64,000 nucleotides of DNA from an uncultured Bacteroidaceae bacterium (lineage in GTDB: Bacteria > Bacteroidota > Bacteroidia > Bacteroidales > Bacteroidaceae). The notes below the pieces were generated by a model. The model was not told where the DNA came from, ran no database searches, and worked only from the letters and a program-made list of their open reading frames with translations. How positions within the stretch are numbered: the first letter of the stretch is position 1; every line of letters begins with the position of its first letter. Shown here one piece after another: positions 17,143-25,975 of this stretch. The DNA lies in contig CAJOJA010000003.1 in the NCBI GenBank assembly GCA_905234735.1, forward strand, positions 1 through 64,000, in the 5' to 3' direction. A program made the position numbers and the translations under genes.

Positions 17143-17751
17143 ATGAAACTGATATTACTGACGTCTCCCGATTTCTTCATTGAAGAGGACAAAATACTGG
17201 CTACGCTCTTCGAGGAAGGCCTTGATATTCTGCATCTTCGAAAGCCCAATAGCGAACCCGTCTTCTGTGAGCGACTGCTCACGTTGCTGCCGGAGGAATA
17301 CCATCGGCGCATCGTGGTGCACGACCACTTCTACCTGAAGGAGGAATTCAACCTGATGGGCATTCATCTGAGCCACCACAATCCGACAGCACCGCCCGAC
17401 TACCACGACATGTTGAGCCGGACGTGCTACACGCTGGACGAAGTGCGCGAACTGAAACCACAGAGCAAGTACGTCATCCTGAAGAATGTCTACGACAGCA
17501 TATCCGAACCGAACTACCTGGCCAAATTCACCCAGGCAGACCTGGCCCAAGCCACCCGTCGGGGCATCATCGACCGACACGTCATGGCCCAGGGAGGTAT
17601 ATCGCTGGAAAACATCAACGAAATCAAGCAGTACGGCTTCGGAGGCGTTGTCATCCGAGGCGACCTGTGGAAACGCTTCAACATCCACCGAGGTTTCGAC
17701 TACAAGGACCTCATTGCCCACTTCCGCAAGCTGCGCCAAGTCACCGAATAA
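17143..17751 (+). CDS. Thiamine phosphate synthase-like protein (ThiE/TenI family)
   Basis: The 202-residue product is a TIM-barrel protein of the ThiE/TenI superfamily: LHLRKP (29-36 region), VVHDHF, GIHLSHHN and GGVVIRGDLW near the phosphate-binding end. ThiE couples hydroxymethylpyrimidine and thiazole phosphates, while TenI-type members have thiazole tautomerase or unknown roles. No other thiamine gene is near, so I avoid a gene symbol. It has its own -7 box and is followed 29 bases later by prs, in the same direction. Confidence 0.82.
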   Translation: MKLILLTSPDFFIEEDKILATLFEEGLDILHLRKPNSEPVFCERLLTLLPEEYHRRIVVHDHFYLKEEFNLMGIHLSHHNPTAPPDYHDMLSRTCYTLDEVRELKPQSKYVILKNVYDSISEPNYLAKFTQADLAQATRRGIIDRHVMAQGGISLENINEIKQYGFGGVVIRGDLWKRFNIHRGFDYKDLIAHFRKLRQVTE

Positions 17752-17780
17752 ATTACCCCCTCCCAATACAACCATAAACT

Positions 17781-18716
17781 ATGCAAAACAAAGAATTCCT
17801 GGTCTTCAGCGGTACAAAGACACGCTATCTGGCCGAAAAGATTTGTGCGGCACTCGGACGTCCGCTTGGCAACCTCGTCATCACCCACTTTGCCGATGGT
17901 GAATTCGCCGTCAGCTACGAAGAAAGCATCCGTGGGCGCGACGTATTCCTGGTGCAGTCCACCTTCCCCAACTCCGACAATCTGATGGAACTGCTTCTGA
18001 TGATTGACGCTGCTAAACGAGCTTCGGCCCGAAGCATCAATGCCGTCATACCCTACTTCGGATGGGCACGACAGGACCGCAAGGACAAACCGCGCGTCAG
18101 CATCGGTGCCAAACTGGTAGCCGACATGCTCGGCGTAGCCGGCATCAACCGTCTGATTACAATGGACCTGCACGCCGACCAGGAACAGGGATTCTTCAAC
18201 ATACCCGTCGACCACCTGTATGCCTCCAGCGTCATGCTGCCCTATATCCAAAGCCTGAAGTTGGAGAATCTTGTCATCGCCACGCCCGACGTGGGCGGCT
18301 CGAAGCGTGCCTCCACCTACAGCAAGTTCTTGCAATGCCCGCTGGTGATGTGTAACAAGACGCGCCGCCGTCCCAACGAGGTGGCTACGATGCAGATTAT
18401 CGGTGATGTGCAGGATGCCAATGTAGTTCTGCTGGATGACATCGTGGACACAGGCGGAACCATAACGAAGGCAGCCGAACTGATGATACAAAACGGAGCC
18501 AAGAGCGTTCGCGCCATTGCCAGCCACTGCATCATGAGCGACCCCGCCAGCGAGCGCATAGAGAAAAGCCCCCTCACGGAGATGGTCTTCACCGACAGTA
18601 TACCTTATCGGGGCAACTGCAAGAAAGTGAAGCAGTTGAGCGTGGCTGAGCTCATTGCCTCCACCATTTCACGCGTGATAAACAACGAGAGTATCTCGGA
18701 CCAATACCTGATTTGA
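17781..18716 (+). CDS. prs: Ribose-phosphate pyrophosphokinase
   Basis: The 311-residue product makes PRPP from ribose 5-phosphate and ATP, feeding nucleotide, histidine and tryptophan synthesis in the cytoplasm. The PRPP-binding loop LLDDIVDTGGT is at about 216-226, and the ATP/Mg region contains GWARQDRKD and MDLHADQEQGFF. Length is standard. It is followed only four bases later by sdaA, and both probably share transcription. Confidence 0.97.
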   Translation: MQNKEFLVFSGTKTRYLAEKICAALGRPLGNLVITHFADGEFAVSYEESIRGRDVFLVQSTFPNSDNLMELLLMIDAAKRASARSINAVIPYFGWARQDRKDKPRVSIGAKLVADMLGVAGINRLITMDLHADQEQGFFNIPVDHLYASSVMLPYIQSLKLENLVIATPDVGGSKRASTYSKFLQCPLVMCNKTRRRPNEVATMQIIGDVQDANVVLLDDIVDTGGTITKAAELMIQNGAKSVRAIASHCIMSDPASERIEKSPLTEMVFTDSIPYRGNCKKVKQLSVAELIASTISRVINNESISDQYLI

Positions 18717-18720
18717 GACT

Positions 18721-19920
18721 ATGGAGTCATTGCGCCATCTCTACCGCATAGGCATAGGACCGTCGAGCAGCCATACGATGGGACCGCAGTCGGCTGCCAA
18801 GATTTATCTGCAGCGCCATCCCGAGGCAAAGGCCTTCGACGTGGTGCTCTACGGGTCGCTGGCCGCCACAGGCAAGGGGCACATGACCGACCAAGCCATA
18901 CTGCGCGTGCTGGAGCAACAGTCCACCGTAGACTTGCATTGGGAACCACACACGCGACTGCCCTTTCACCCCAACGCCATGAAGTTTGCCGTCGTACAGC
19001 CCGACGGCACGCTGTTTGACGAATGGACCGTCTACAGCATCGGCGGCGGTGCACTCTCGCAGGGGCCCAACGACGCCATCGAACACCGACGCGTCTACCC
19101 CCTCACCACGATGAAGGAAATCATCGAGTGGTGCAGCAAGACGGGCTGCTCAATGTGGGAATACGTCGAACAGAACGAAGGGCCTGAAATCTGGGACTAT
19201 CTGCGACAGGTGTGGCAGGTGATGTGCGAAGCCGTAGAGCGCGGCATTAACCGCGAGGGCGTATTGCCCGGCCCCCTGGGACTGCAGCGCAAGGCTCCCG
19301 TCTACTACACCAAGGCCATGGGCTACAAGGCCAATCTGCAAAGTTCGGGACTGGTCTATGCCTACGCACTGGCCGTTAGCGAGGAGAATGCCTCGGGCGG
19401 CATCATCGTCACGGCTCCCACTTGCGGCTCGTGTGGTGTCATGCCCGGCGTGCTCTACCACTTGGGACACAACCATCGCTTCTCCGAGGAACGGATGCTG
19501 CACGCCATAGCCACAGCCGGACTCATAGGCAACCTGGTGAAGTACAACGCCAGCATATCGGGAGCCGACGTAGGCTGTCAGGGCGAAGTGGGGGTTGCCA
19601 GTGCTATGGCCGCTGCTGCCGCTTGTCAGCTGTTCGGTGGCAGCGTCACCCAGATTGAATACGCAGCCGAGATGGGGCTGGAGCACCACCTGGGCATGAC
19701 GTGCGACCCCGTCTGCGGACTGGTGCAGATACCCTGCATCGAACGCAACGCCTTTGCCGCAGCACGCGCCCTCGATGCCAACTTCTACGCCTCGCTCTCC
19801 GACGGGCAGCACCGCGTGTCGTTCGACCGCGTCGTGCGTGTCATGAAGCAGACGGGGCACGACTTGCCCTCGCTGTACAAGGAGACCTCCGAAGGCGGAC
19901 TGGCCAAGATGGATGAATAA
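18721..19920 (+). CDS. sdaA: L-serine ammonia-lyase (iron-sulfur type)
   Basis: The 399-residue product deaminates L-serine to pyruvate and ammonia. It is a single chain with the beta domain first (GPSSSHTMGP at 14-23) and the alpha domain after. Iron-sulfur and active-site cysteines are visible in APTCGSCG, GADVGCQGE and MTCDPVCGLVQIPCIERN. The length is slightly short of the usual 450 but the domains are complete. It sits four bases after prs and 25 bases before asnA. Confidence 0.95.
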   Translation: MESLRHLYRIGIGPSSSHTMGPQSAAKIYLQRHPEAKAFDVVLYGSLAATGKGHMTDQAILRVLEQQSTVDLHWEPHTRLPFHPNAMKFAVVQPDGTLFDEWTVYSIGGGALSQGPNDAIEHRRVYPLTTMKEIIEWCSKTGCSMWEYVEQNEGPEIWDYLRQVWQVMCEAVERGINREGVLPGPLGLQRKAPVYYTKAMGYKANLQSSGLVYAYALAVSEENASGGIIVTAPTCGSCGVMPGVLYHLGHNHRFSEERMLHAIATAGLIGNLVKYNASISGADVGCQGEVGVASAMAAAAACQLFGGSVTQIEYAAEMGLEHHLGMTCDPVCGLVQIPCIERNAFAAARALDANFYASLSDGQHRVSFDRVVRVMKQTGHDLPSLYKETSEGGLAKMDE

Positions 19921-19945
19921 ATCGCAAACAATATAGTATCACAAA

Positions 19946-20983
19946 ATGAGCAATCTGACAAAACCGAAGGACTATCAAGCGCTACTCGACCTGAAACAAA
20001 CCGAGCTGGCCATCAAGAAGATAAAGGACTTCTTCCTCAACAGTCTATCCACTGAGCTGCGCCTGCGCCGCGTCACCGCGCCCCTATTCGTATTACGCGG
20101 ACTGGGACTGAACGACGACCTGAACGGCATCGAGCGTCCCGTTTCGTTCCCCATTAAATGCATGAACGAAAGCGTGGCCGAGGTGGTTCACTCACTGGCA
20201 AAGTGGAAGCGCGTGACACTGGCAGAATACGAGGTGAAGCCCGGATTCGGTATCGTCACCGACATGAATGCCATCCGTGCTGACGAGGAGCTGGACAACA
20301 TCCACTCGCTCTACGTCGACCAGTGGGACTGGGAGCGCGTGATGACAGCCGAGGAGCGCAACCTCACCTTTCTGAAGAAGATTGTAAACAAGATTTACAG
20401 TGCCATCCTGCGCACCGAATTTTTCATCTGTGAGACCTATCCCCAGTTGCGCCCCTATCTGCCCGAAGATGTCTTCTTCATCCACAGCGAGCAACTGCGC
20501 CAGATGTATCCCAATCTGACACCTAAAGAACGCGAGGACGCCATCTGCAAGGAATATGGTGCCGTATTCATCATCGGCATCGGAGGCAAACTGGGCGACG
20601 GAAAGGAACACGACCTGCGCGCACCTGACTACGACGACTGGTCGACACCCAACGAGGACGGATACAAGGGGTTGAACGGCGACTTGCTCATCTGGTATCC
20701 CGTGTTGAACCGCTCTATCGAACTCTCGTCAATGGGCATTCGCGTGGACAAGGAAGCACTGGTGCGCCAGCTGAACTTGCAAGGCAAGGAGGAGAGAAGC
20801 AAACTATACTTCCATCGCCGACTGCTCGACGGCACGCTTCCGCTCAGCATCGGAGGCGGCATAGGTCAGAGTCGCCTGTGCATGATTCTGCTCCACAAAG
20901 CCCATATCGGTGAGACCCAGTCGAGCATCTGGCCCGACGATATGCGCCAGGAATGCCGACAGGCTGGCATGACGCTGATTTAG
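19946..20983 (+). CDS. asnA: Aspartate--ammonia ligase
   Basis: The 345-residue product makes asparagine from aspartate, ammonia and ATP. It is related to class II aminoacyl-tRNA synthetases; motif 2/3-like elements are seen as LNDDLNGIERPVSF and GGGIGQSRLCM. Length matches the family. Ammonia released by the neighbouring serine deaminase could supply it, an attractive but unproven link. The stop is only two bases from the convergent GH92 stop, leaving no space for a terminator. Confidence 0.96.
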   Translation: MSNLTKPKDYQALLDLKQTELAIKKIKDFFLNSLSTELRLRRVTAPLFVLRGLGLNDDLNGIERPVSFPIKCMNESVAEVVHSLAKWKRVTLAEYEVKPGFGIVTDMNAIRADEELDNIHSLYVDQWDWERVMTAEERNLTFLKKIVNKIYSAILRTEFFICETYPQLRPYLPEDVFFIHSEQLRQMYPNLTPKEREDAICKEYGAVFIIGIGGKLGDGKEHDLRAPDYDDWSTPNEDGYKGLNGDLLIWYPVLNRSIELSSMGIRVDKEALVRQLNLQGKEERSKLYFHRRLLDGTLPLSIGGGIGQSRLCMILLHKAHIGETQSSIWPDDMRQECRQAGMTLI

Positions 20984-20985
20984 AC

Positions 20986-23154
20986 TTACGGTCTGTACTT
21001 CACATCCGTACCCCATTTGCCCGGCTTGGCCGACATGTAGAAATCAAGCGTTCCGCCGCTGACGATGTCGGCGTAGCGGATATAGCTGTAGGGATACGGC
21101 TTGCCATTCAGGCGAACCTCACGTACATAGATATTCTTGTCGCTGTTGCCATGAGTGCGGATGGTGAATTGGTGTTCATCGTCCAAGCGGATTACGGCTT
21201 CCTCCACGATGGGACTGCCCAAGACGTAGACCCCGCCACACGGAGCCACCTGATACATACCCAATGCAGAGAGGATATACCAAGCCGACATCTGCCCCAC
21301 GTCCTCATTGCCACAAAGACCTGCTGGCTGGTCGGTGTACAGTTCTCGCATGACCTGACGCACCTTCTCTGCCGTTTTCCAAGGCTGCCCGACGTAATTA
21401 TACAGATATAGTGTGTGGTGACTGGGCTCGTTGCCGTGGGCATACTGCCCGATGAGTCCCGTGATGTCGGGGTTGGCATCCTTGCCCAGGTCGCCGTCGG
21501 CCAGGAACAGATCATCCAAACGCTTCGTAAAGGCCTGTTCCGAGGGGAAGCAAGCCACCAGCCCATGCACATCGTGCGGCACCAGCCAAGTGTACTGCCA
21601 AGGGTTGCCCTCGGTGTAGTCGCGTGTCTGATGACCAGGATTGAAGTTGGGTTCGTCGCGGAACTCTCCCTTCGTACTTAGGGCTCGCATACATTGCCGC
21701 TCAGGGTCGAACATCCGTTTGTAATTCATGCTGCGGTTGTAAAAGTACAGGCTGTCGTCCTTGGCGCCTACCATTCCGGCCACCTGCGCCGCACTCCAGT
21801 CGGCCAGGTAATATTCCAGACTTTTGGCCACAGCCTCACCATCGCCCGTGTCCCACGTAACCCATCCGTACTGCTTCATCTTGTCGAGTGAACGATTGTT
21901 CATTAAAAGGCTCTTTCTCATAGCATTAAATGCTTCTTTATAATCTATTCCTTCAACACCCTTCAGACACATATCAGCAAGGACGGGCACAGCCGGACAA
22001 CCCACCATGCAGTACGTTTCGTTCGACATCAGGTGCCATACGGGCAACTCCCCTTGCTCGCGATAGATGGCCATCATGCTCTGGGCATAGTCCGACATTT
22101 TGTCGCGCAGGATAAGGGTAGCCAACGGGTGTGCCGCACGATAGGTGTCCCAGAGCGACCAGGTCGTATAGTTCTGAAAACCGGCAGCGTGGCGAATGCG
22201 ACCGTCGCTGCCCATGTAGTCACCATTCACGTCGTTCCACACAGCGGGAGCATACATGAAGTGGTAGAGTCCCGTGTAGAAGATGCGACGCTCGCGGTCC
22301 GTCCGGAAGGTGGCCTGTATGCGAGAGAGCTGCTGTTCCCAAGCCTCCGAAGCGTTCTGGCGCACCTCGTCAAAGTCCCATCCCGGCATCTCCACAGCCA
22401 TATTCAGGGTGGCGTTCATCTCGTTCACAGGCGACAAGGCCACCTTGGCCATTATATTCTGACCGGGTGCGACATCGAACGTGGCCTCCGTATAGGGGGA
22501 ATCAGGCGATGAGCATAGCCAATTATGGATGGGGTCGGAGAACTTTATTACGAAGTACACCTGCTGGCGATTGGCCCAACCATGACTGATGCGGAAACCA
22601 GCCAACGTGTAGTTGTCAATCTTGTAGATGCGCGAGTAGAGACTTCTGTCACCTACGCCGTTGTTCAGGTCGATGACGATACGGGCATTGCGCGAGCCGC
22701 GCGGGAAGGAATAGCGGTGCAAGGCCACACGATGTGTAGCCGTCATTTCGGCTCGGATATGGTCTCGGTCCAACACTACGCTGTAATAACCCGGACGCAC
22801 CGTCTCCGTTTCGTGGCTGTATGTCGTGGCCAATCCCTCGCGGCTGTGCTCCAGCTCATGTAAGGTAGGCATCAGGGCGATGTCTCCCAAGTCGCTGCAG
22901 CCCGTTCCACTCAGGTGCATTTGGGCAAAACCAACGATTTGCTTGCCGTCGTAGTGGTAGCCGGAACACCAGTCCCAGCCTGTCTCCAGCTGCGTGGGGC
23001 CAACATTGACCATACCCTGCGGCACGTTGGCTCCGAGAAATACATGCCCGTGGTCGCCCGTCCCAATCATGGGATCTACAAAATCTGTCAAACGTTGGGC
23101 GGCAATGCCATGCGAAAAGCATAACGCCACCAGAGATAAGAGCAAGTTCTTCAT
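20986..23154 (-). CDS. GH92 family alpha-mannosidase
   Basis: The 722-residue product has a signal peptide (MKNLLLSLVALCFSHGIAAQ) and the full GH92 fold: an N-terminal beta-sandwich (DPMIGTGDHGHVF, NVPQGMVNVGP) and a C-terminal catalytic barrel with GNEPSHHT and CGNEDVGQMSAWY. GH92 enzymes are Ca-dependent exo-alpha-mannosidases acting on N-glycans or fungal mannan, mostly alpha-1,2. The start at the second Met of the frame (23154) gives a clean signal peptide. A TAACTTTG -7 box (CAAAGTTA at 23174-23181) lies 20 bases upstream. It is a lone gene here, not in a SusCD locus. Confidence 0.93.
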   Translation of the reverse strand: MKNLLLSLVALCFSHGIAAQRLTDFVDPMIGTGDHGHVFLGANVPQGMVNVGPTQLETGWDWCSGYHYDGKQIVGFAQMHLSGTGCSDLGDIALMPTLHELEHSREGLATTYSHETETVRPGYYSVVLDRDHIRAEMTATHRVALHRYSFPRGSRNARIVIDLNNGVGDRSLYSRIYKIDNYTLAGFRISHGWANRQQVYFVIKFSDPIHNWLCSSPDSPYTEATFDVAPGQNIMAKVALSPVNEMNATLNMAVEMPGWDFDEVRQNASEAWEQQLSRIQATFRTDRERRIFYTGLYHFMYAPAVWNDVNGDYMGSDGRIRHAAGFQNYTTWSLWDTYRAAHPLATLILRDKMSDYAQSMMAIYREQGELPVWHLMSNETYCMVGCPAVPVLADMCLKGVEGIDYKEAFNAMRKSLLMNNRSLDKMKQYGWVTWDTGDGEAVAKSLEYYLADWSAAQVAGMVGAKDDSLYFYNRSMNYKRMFDPERQCMRALSTKGEFRDEPNFNPGHQTRDYTEGNPWQYTWLVPHDVHGLVACFPSEQAFTKRLDDLFLADGDLGKDANPDITGLIGQYAHGNEPSHHTLYLYNYVGQPWKTAEKVRQVMRELYTDQPAGLCGNEDVGQMSAWYILSALGMYQVAPCGGVYVLGSPIVEEAVIRLDDEHQFTIRTHGNSDKNIYVREVRLNGKPYPYSYIRYADIVSGGTLDFYMSAKPGKWGTDVKYRP

Positions 23155-23225
23155 GTTTCGAGTCAATTTTTCACAAAGTTACAAATATTTTCTCATTTCC
23201 TTTTTCCAATTAGCACTTTATTTTG

Positions 23226-23233
23226 TACATTTG
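23226..23233 (+). promoter_or_regulatory. -7 box before the TIR-like gene
   Basis: TACATTTG is a perfect TAnnTTTG match 20 bases before the ATG at 23254. It would drive the TIR-like, aminopeptidase, queD and queE operon. It is back to back with the GH92 promoter at 23174-23181. Confidence 0.55.
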
Positions 23234-23253
23234 CAAAAATAAAAATCATCCTA

Positions 23254-23781
23254 ATGGAAACACGAGGCACATATATCGCATTCGACGCTAATGCTGTACA
23301 GGATGCAGTGAACAGCAATATGCACACATTTCGTCAGTTGGAAGAGTGGCAGAAGAACTATCCCAGCCGTTTCAACTTCGTCAACATGCACGAGATAGAA
23401 TTTTCGTCGCAGCACGACGATTTGCTGGAGAGTACAACCAAAAGCCGATTCCTGAAACTCATGGAGGAGGCCGACAATCTGCTTGTCATCGTCAGCCCTG
23501 TCACGGACACCGAAAGCCACATCCTGAACTGGCAGATTTCGCGTTGTGTCAACCGCTTCCACCTGCCCGTCATCATTGCCTATGCAGGTTTGGACGAACT
23601 GGACGAAGACAGCGTGCAGAAGTATTGGACGTGGCTGCCACAGAAGTTCAAGAAATATATCGGTCTGGACAGCGCACGCATGGCCCATATCCCCCTGACC
23701 CGCGACAAGTTGGAGCGTGCCCTGAATACATTCTCCGTTGAACGCCAGTTCTATCCTTGGAATTCAACCACTATCTTCTGA
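23254..23781 (+). CDS. TIR-like protein, ThsB/MTH538-type fold candidate
   Basis: The 175-residue product reads like the TIR-like fold of the ThsB/MTH538 family: first strand TYIAFDAN (6-13), second strand FNFVNMHEIEF (40-50), third strand LLVIVSPVT (76-84) followed by a helix with SHILNWQI (T84 and W93 placed as in the family), and fourth strand LPVIIAYAG (104-112). The assignment is by strand pattern and spacing, not by a search. It has its own promoter and is followed eight bases later by an M18 aminopeptidase. No ThsA effector is in the window, so either it acts with a distant partner or has another role. Confidence 0.6.
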   Translation: METRGTYIAFDANAVQDAVNSNMHTFRQLEEWQKNYPSRFNFVNMHEIEFSSQHDDLLESTTKSRFLKLMEEADNLLVIVSPVTDTESHILNWQISRCVNRFHLPVIIAYAGLDELDEDSVQKYWTWLPQKFKKYIGLDSARMAHIPLTRDKLERALNTFSVERQFYPWNSTTIF

Positions 23782-23789
23782 ACCAACTT

Positions 23790-25076
23790 ATGATTAAGCT
23801 CATCGGTTTTTTGGACAACTCGCCAGTCAACTACCTGGCAGTCCGCACGATTAGGGAACAGCTGAAGGCTGCAGGCTTTCTGGCACTTGATGCCGCTCAG
23901 CCTCTCTCACTACTCACACCAGGCAGCCAGGTCTTCTTCACGAAGAACGACTCCTCCATCTACGCTTTCCGCATCGGCTCACGCCCCATCAGCGAAACAG
24001 GTGTACGCCTCATCTGCGCCCATTGCGACTCGCCCACCTTTCGCATCAAGCCCAAAGCAGAAATGCGCGGTGAGGGCGGCATCGTGCGTCTGAACACAGA
24101 AGTCTACGGTGGCCCTATACTAAGCACATGGATGGACCGTCCTCTCTCATTGGCCGGTCGCGTCATTCTGCGAGGCATTGACGCGCTGCACCCAGAAACC
24201 CGCCTGATGCACATCCGTCGCCCCCTGCTCGTCATACCCAACTTGGCCATACATTTCAACCGTCAGGTGAACGACGGCGTGAAACTGAGCAAGCAGAAGG
24301 ATATGTTGCCCATTCTGGGTATCATCAACAACCAGCTCGAGGAGGAGGGGATGCTGATGCAACTCATCGCCGAAGAGCTCAAGGTGGACGCGAGCAACAT
24401 CCTCGACTTCGACCTCTATCTCTACGACGCCACACCAGCTTGCCTGTGCGGCCTGAACGAGGAATTCATCTCCAGCGGACGACTCGACGACCTGTCGATG
24501 GTTCATGCCGGCCTGGAGGCTCTGCTCAACAGTGATTCAGAACCAGATGCCACCCAGGTGTTGGCCATATTCGACAACGAGGAGACAGGCAGCCAAACGA
24601 AACAAGGAGCCTCCAGCCCCTTCTTGGCGACCCTGCTGCAGCGTATTGTGCTGAGTCAGGGTGGCACACTCGACGACTACTACTGTGCCGTAGAACAGTC
24701 GTTCATGGTCAGCGCCGACAACGCTCATGCCTGGCATCCCAACTACAGCGAAAAATACGACCCCACCAATCACCCCCAAATGGGCGGTGGGCCTGTCATC
24801 AAGATAAATGCCGCACAGAAGTATGCCACAGATGCCCACTCGGCAGCCGTCTTCGCAGAAATATGCCGTCAGAGCAATGTTCCCTGCCAATATTTCGTCA
24901 ATCACAGCGATGTCGCAGGCGGAAGCACCTTAGGTAACCTGCTTGCCAGCAGTCTGCCCCTGCGTGGTGTGGACATGGGTAACCCCATCTGGGCCATGCA
25001 TTCCTGCCGTGAGACCGGCTCTGTCGCCGACCACGAATACTGCATACGGGCATTCACGCAGTTCTATAATCTGTAA
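23790..25076 (+). CDS. M18 family aminopeptidase
   Basis: The 428-residue product is a zinc aminopeptidase that removes acidic or neutral N-terminal residues. Metal and catalytic motifs are visible: CAHCDSP (HxD), FDNEETGS, SADNAHAWHPNY and NHSDVAGGSTLG. Length is normal. The ATG at 23790 is preferred to a TTG within the upstream gene. It is second in the operon led by the TIR-like gene, and its stop is followed by the queD start within two bases. Confidence 0.95.
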   Translation: MIKLIGFLDNSPVNYLAVRTIREQLKAAGFLALDAAQPLSLLTPGSQVFFTKNDSSIYAFRIGSRPISETGVRLICAHCDSPTFRIKPKAEMRGEGGIVRLNTEVYGGPILSTWMDRPLSLAGRVILRGIDALHPETRLMHIRRPLLVIPNLAIHFNRQVNDGVKLSKQKDMLPILGIINNQLEEEGMLMQLIAEELKVDASNILDFDLYLYDATPACLCGLNEEFISSGRLDDLSMVHAGLEALLNSDSEPDATQVLAIFDNEETGSQTKQGASSPFLATLLQRIVLSQGGTLDDYYCAVEQSFMVSADNAHAWHPNYSEKYDPTNHPQMGGGPVIKINAAQKYATDAHSAAVFAEICRQSNVPCQYFVNHSDVAGGSTLGNLLASSLPLRGVDMGNPIWAMHSCRETGSVADHEYCIRAFTQFYNL

Positions 25077-25077
25077 T

Positions 25078-25416
25078 ATGTATTATATAAAGAAATCTTT
25101 TGAAATATCGGCCAGTCATCAGCTCACGCTGTCATACGAGAGCAAGTGCGAGCACCTGCACGGCCACAATTGGATTATCACCATTCACTGTCGGGCCAAA
25201 GAACTGAACGAGAATGGAATGGTTGTTGACTTCACTCACCTGAAACGGCAGATTGCCGAACGCCTGGACCATAGCAACCTGAACGAGGTCTTGCCCTTCA
25301 ACCCTACGGCTGAAAATATCGCCCGCTGGGTGTGCGACCAGATACCACAGGCCTACCGTGTGGATGTGGTAGAGAGCAACAACAACGAAGCCTCATACGA
25401 GAAGGATGCGGATTAA
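25078..25416 (+). CDS. queD: 6-carboxytetrahydropterin synthase
   Basis: The 112-residue product makes 6-carboxytetrahydropterin from dihydroneopterin triphosphate in the queuosine and 7-deazaguanine pathway. Zinc ligands H14, H28 and H30 and catalytic C24 are seen in SASHQLT and CEHLHGHNW. The ATG at 25078 overlaps the end region of the aminopeptidase operon. The gene overlaps queE by 11 bases, which is a normal queD-queE arrangement. Confidence 0.94.
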   Translation: MYYIKKSFEISASHQLTLSYESKCEHLHGHNWIITIHCRAKELNENGMVVDFTHLKRQIAERLDHSNLNEVLPFNPTAENIARWVCDQIPQAYRVDVVESNNNEASYEKDAD

Positions 25417-25975
25417 CGAAATCTTCTGCTCCGTACAAGGCGAAGGACACTTCACCGGCGTACCTGCCGTATTCATACGCACCAGCGGATGCAACCTGGC
25501 TTGTCCCTTTTGCGACACGCAACACGAAGAAGGAAGGGATATTGCAGTGGACGCTATCGTAACCACAGCGCTGGGTTTCAAGCCTCGCCATGTAGTACTG
25601 ACGGGGGGCGAACCGACCTTGCAACCTGAGTTACCACAACTCGTCGACGCCCTGCATCAAGCGGGTTTTTATGTGCAGATAGAAACCAACGGAACGATGC
25701 CCGTGCCCACCGGTATAGACTGGATTACCTGTTCACCCAAACAACTGGAACAAACCGTCGTCCGCACGCCCCACGAGCTGAAGGTAGTCTATGAGGGGCA
25801 GGACATGCGCCCCTACGAGACACAGTTCCGCCCCCAGATATTCAGTCTACAGCCCTGCGACACGGGTAATGCCGAACGTAACGGCACCATTCTGTCCGAA
25901 GCGTTCCACTATGTATTGGAACATCCGCAGTGGCACCTGAGTTTGCAGACTCACAAACTCATTGGTGTCCGTTAG
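25406..25975 (+). CDS. queE: 7-carboxy-7-deazaguanine synthase
   Basis: The 189-residue product is a radical SAM enzyme that contracts the ring of 6-carboxytetrahydropterin to 7-carboxy-7-deazaguanine. The 4Fe-4S ligands are C29, C33 and C36 (GCNLACPFC), followed by TGGEPTLQ for SAM binding and IETNGT. It directly follows QueD in the pathway. Its stop overlaps the convergent HU-LysM gene by four bases. Confidence 0.94.
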   Translation: MRINEIFCSVQGEGHFTGVPAVFIRTSGCNLACPFCDTQHEEGRDIAVDAIVTTALGFKPRHVVLTGGEPTLQPELPQLVDALHQAGFYVQIETNGTMPVPTGIDWITCSPKQLEQTVVRTPHELKVVYEGQDMRPYETQFRPQIFSLQPCDTGNAERNGTILSEAFHYVLEHPQWHLSLQTHKLIGVR

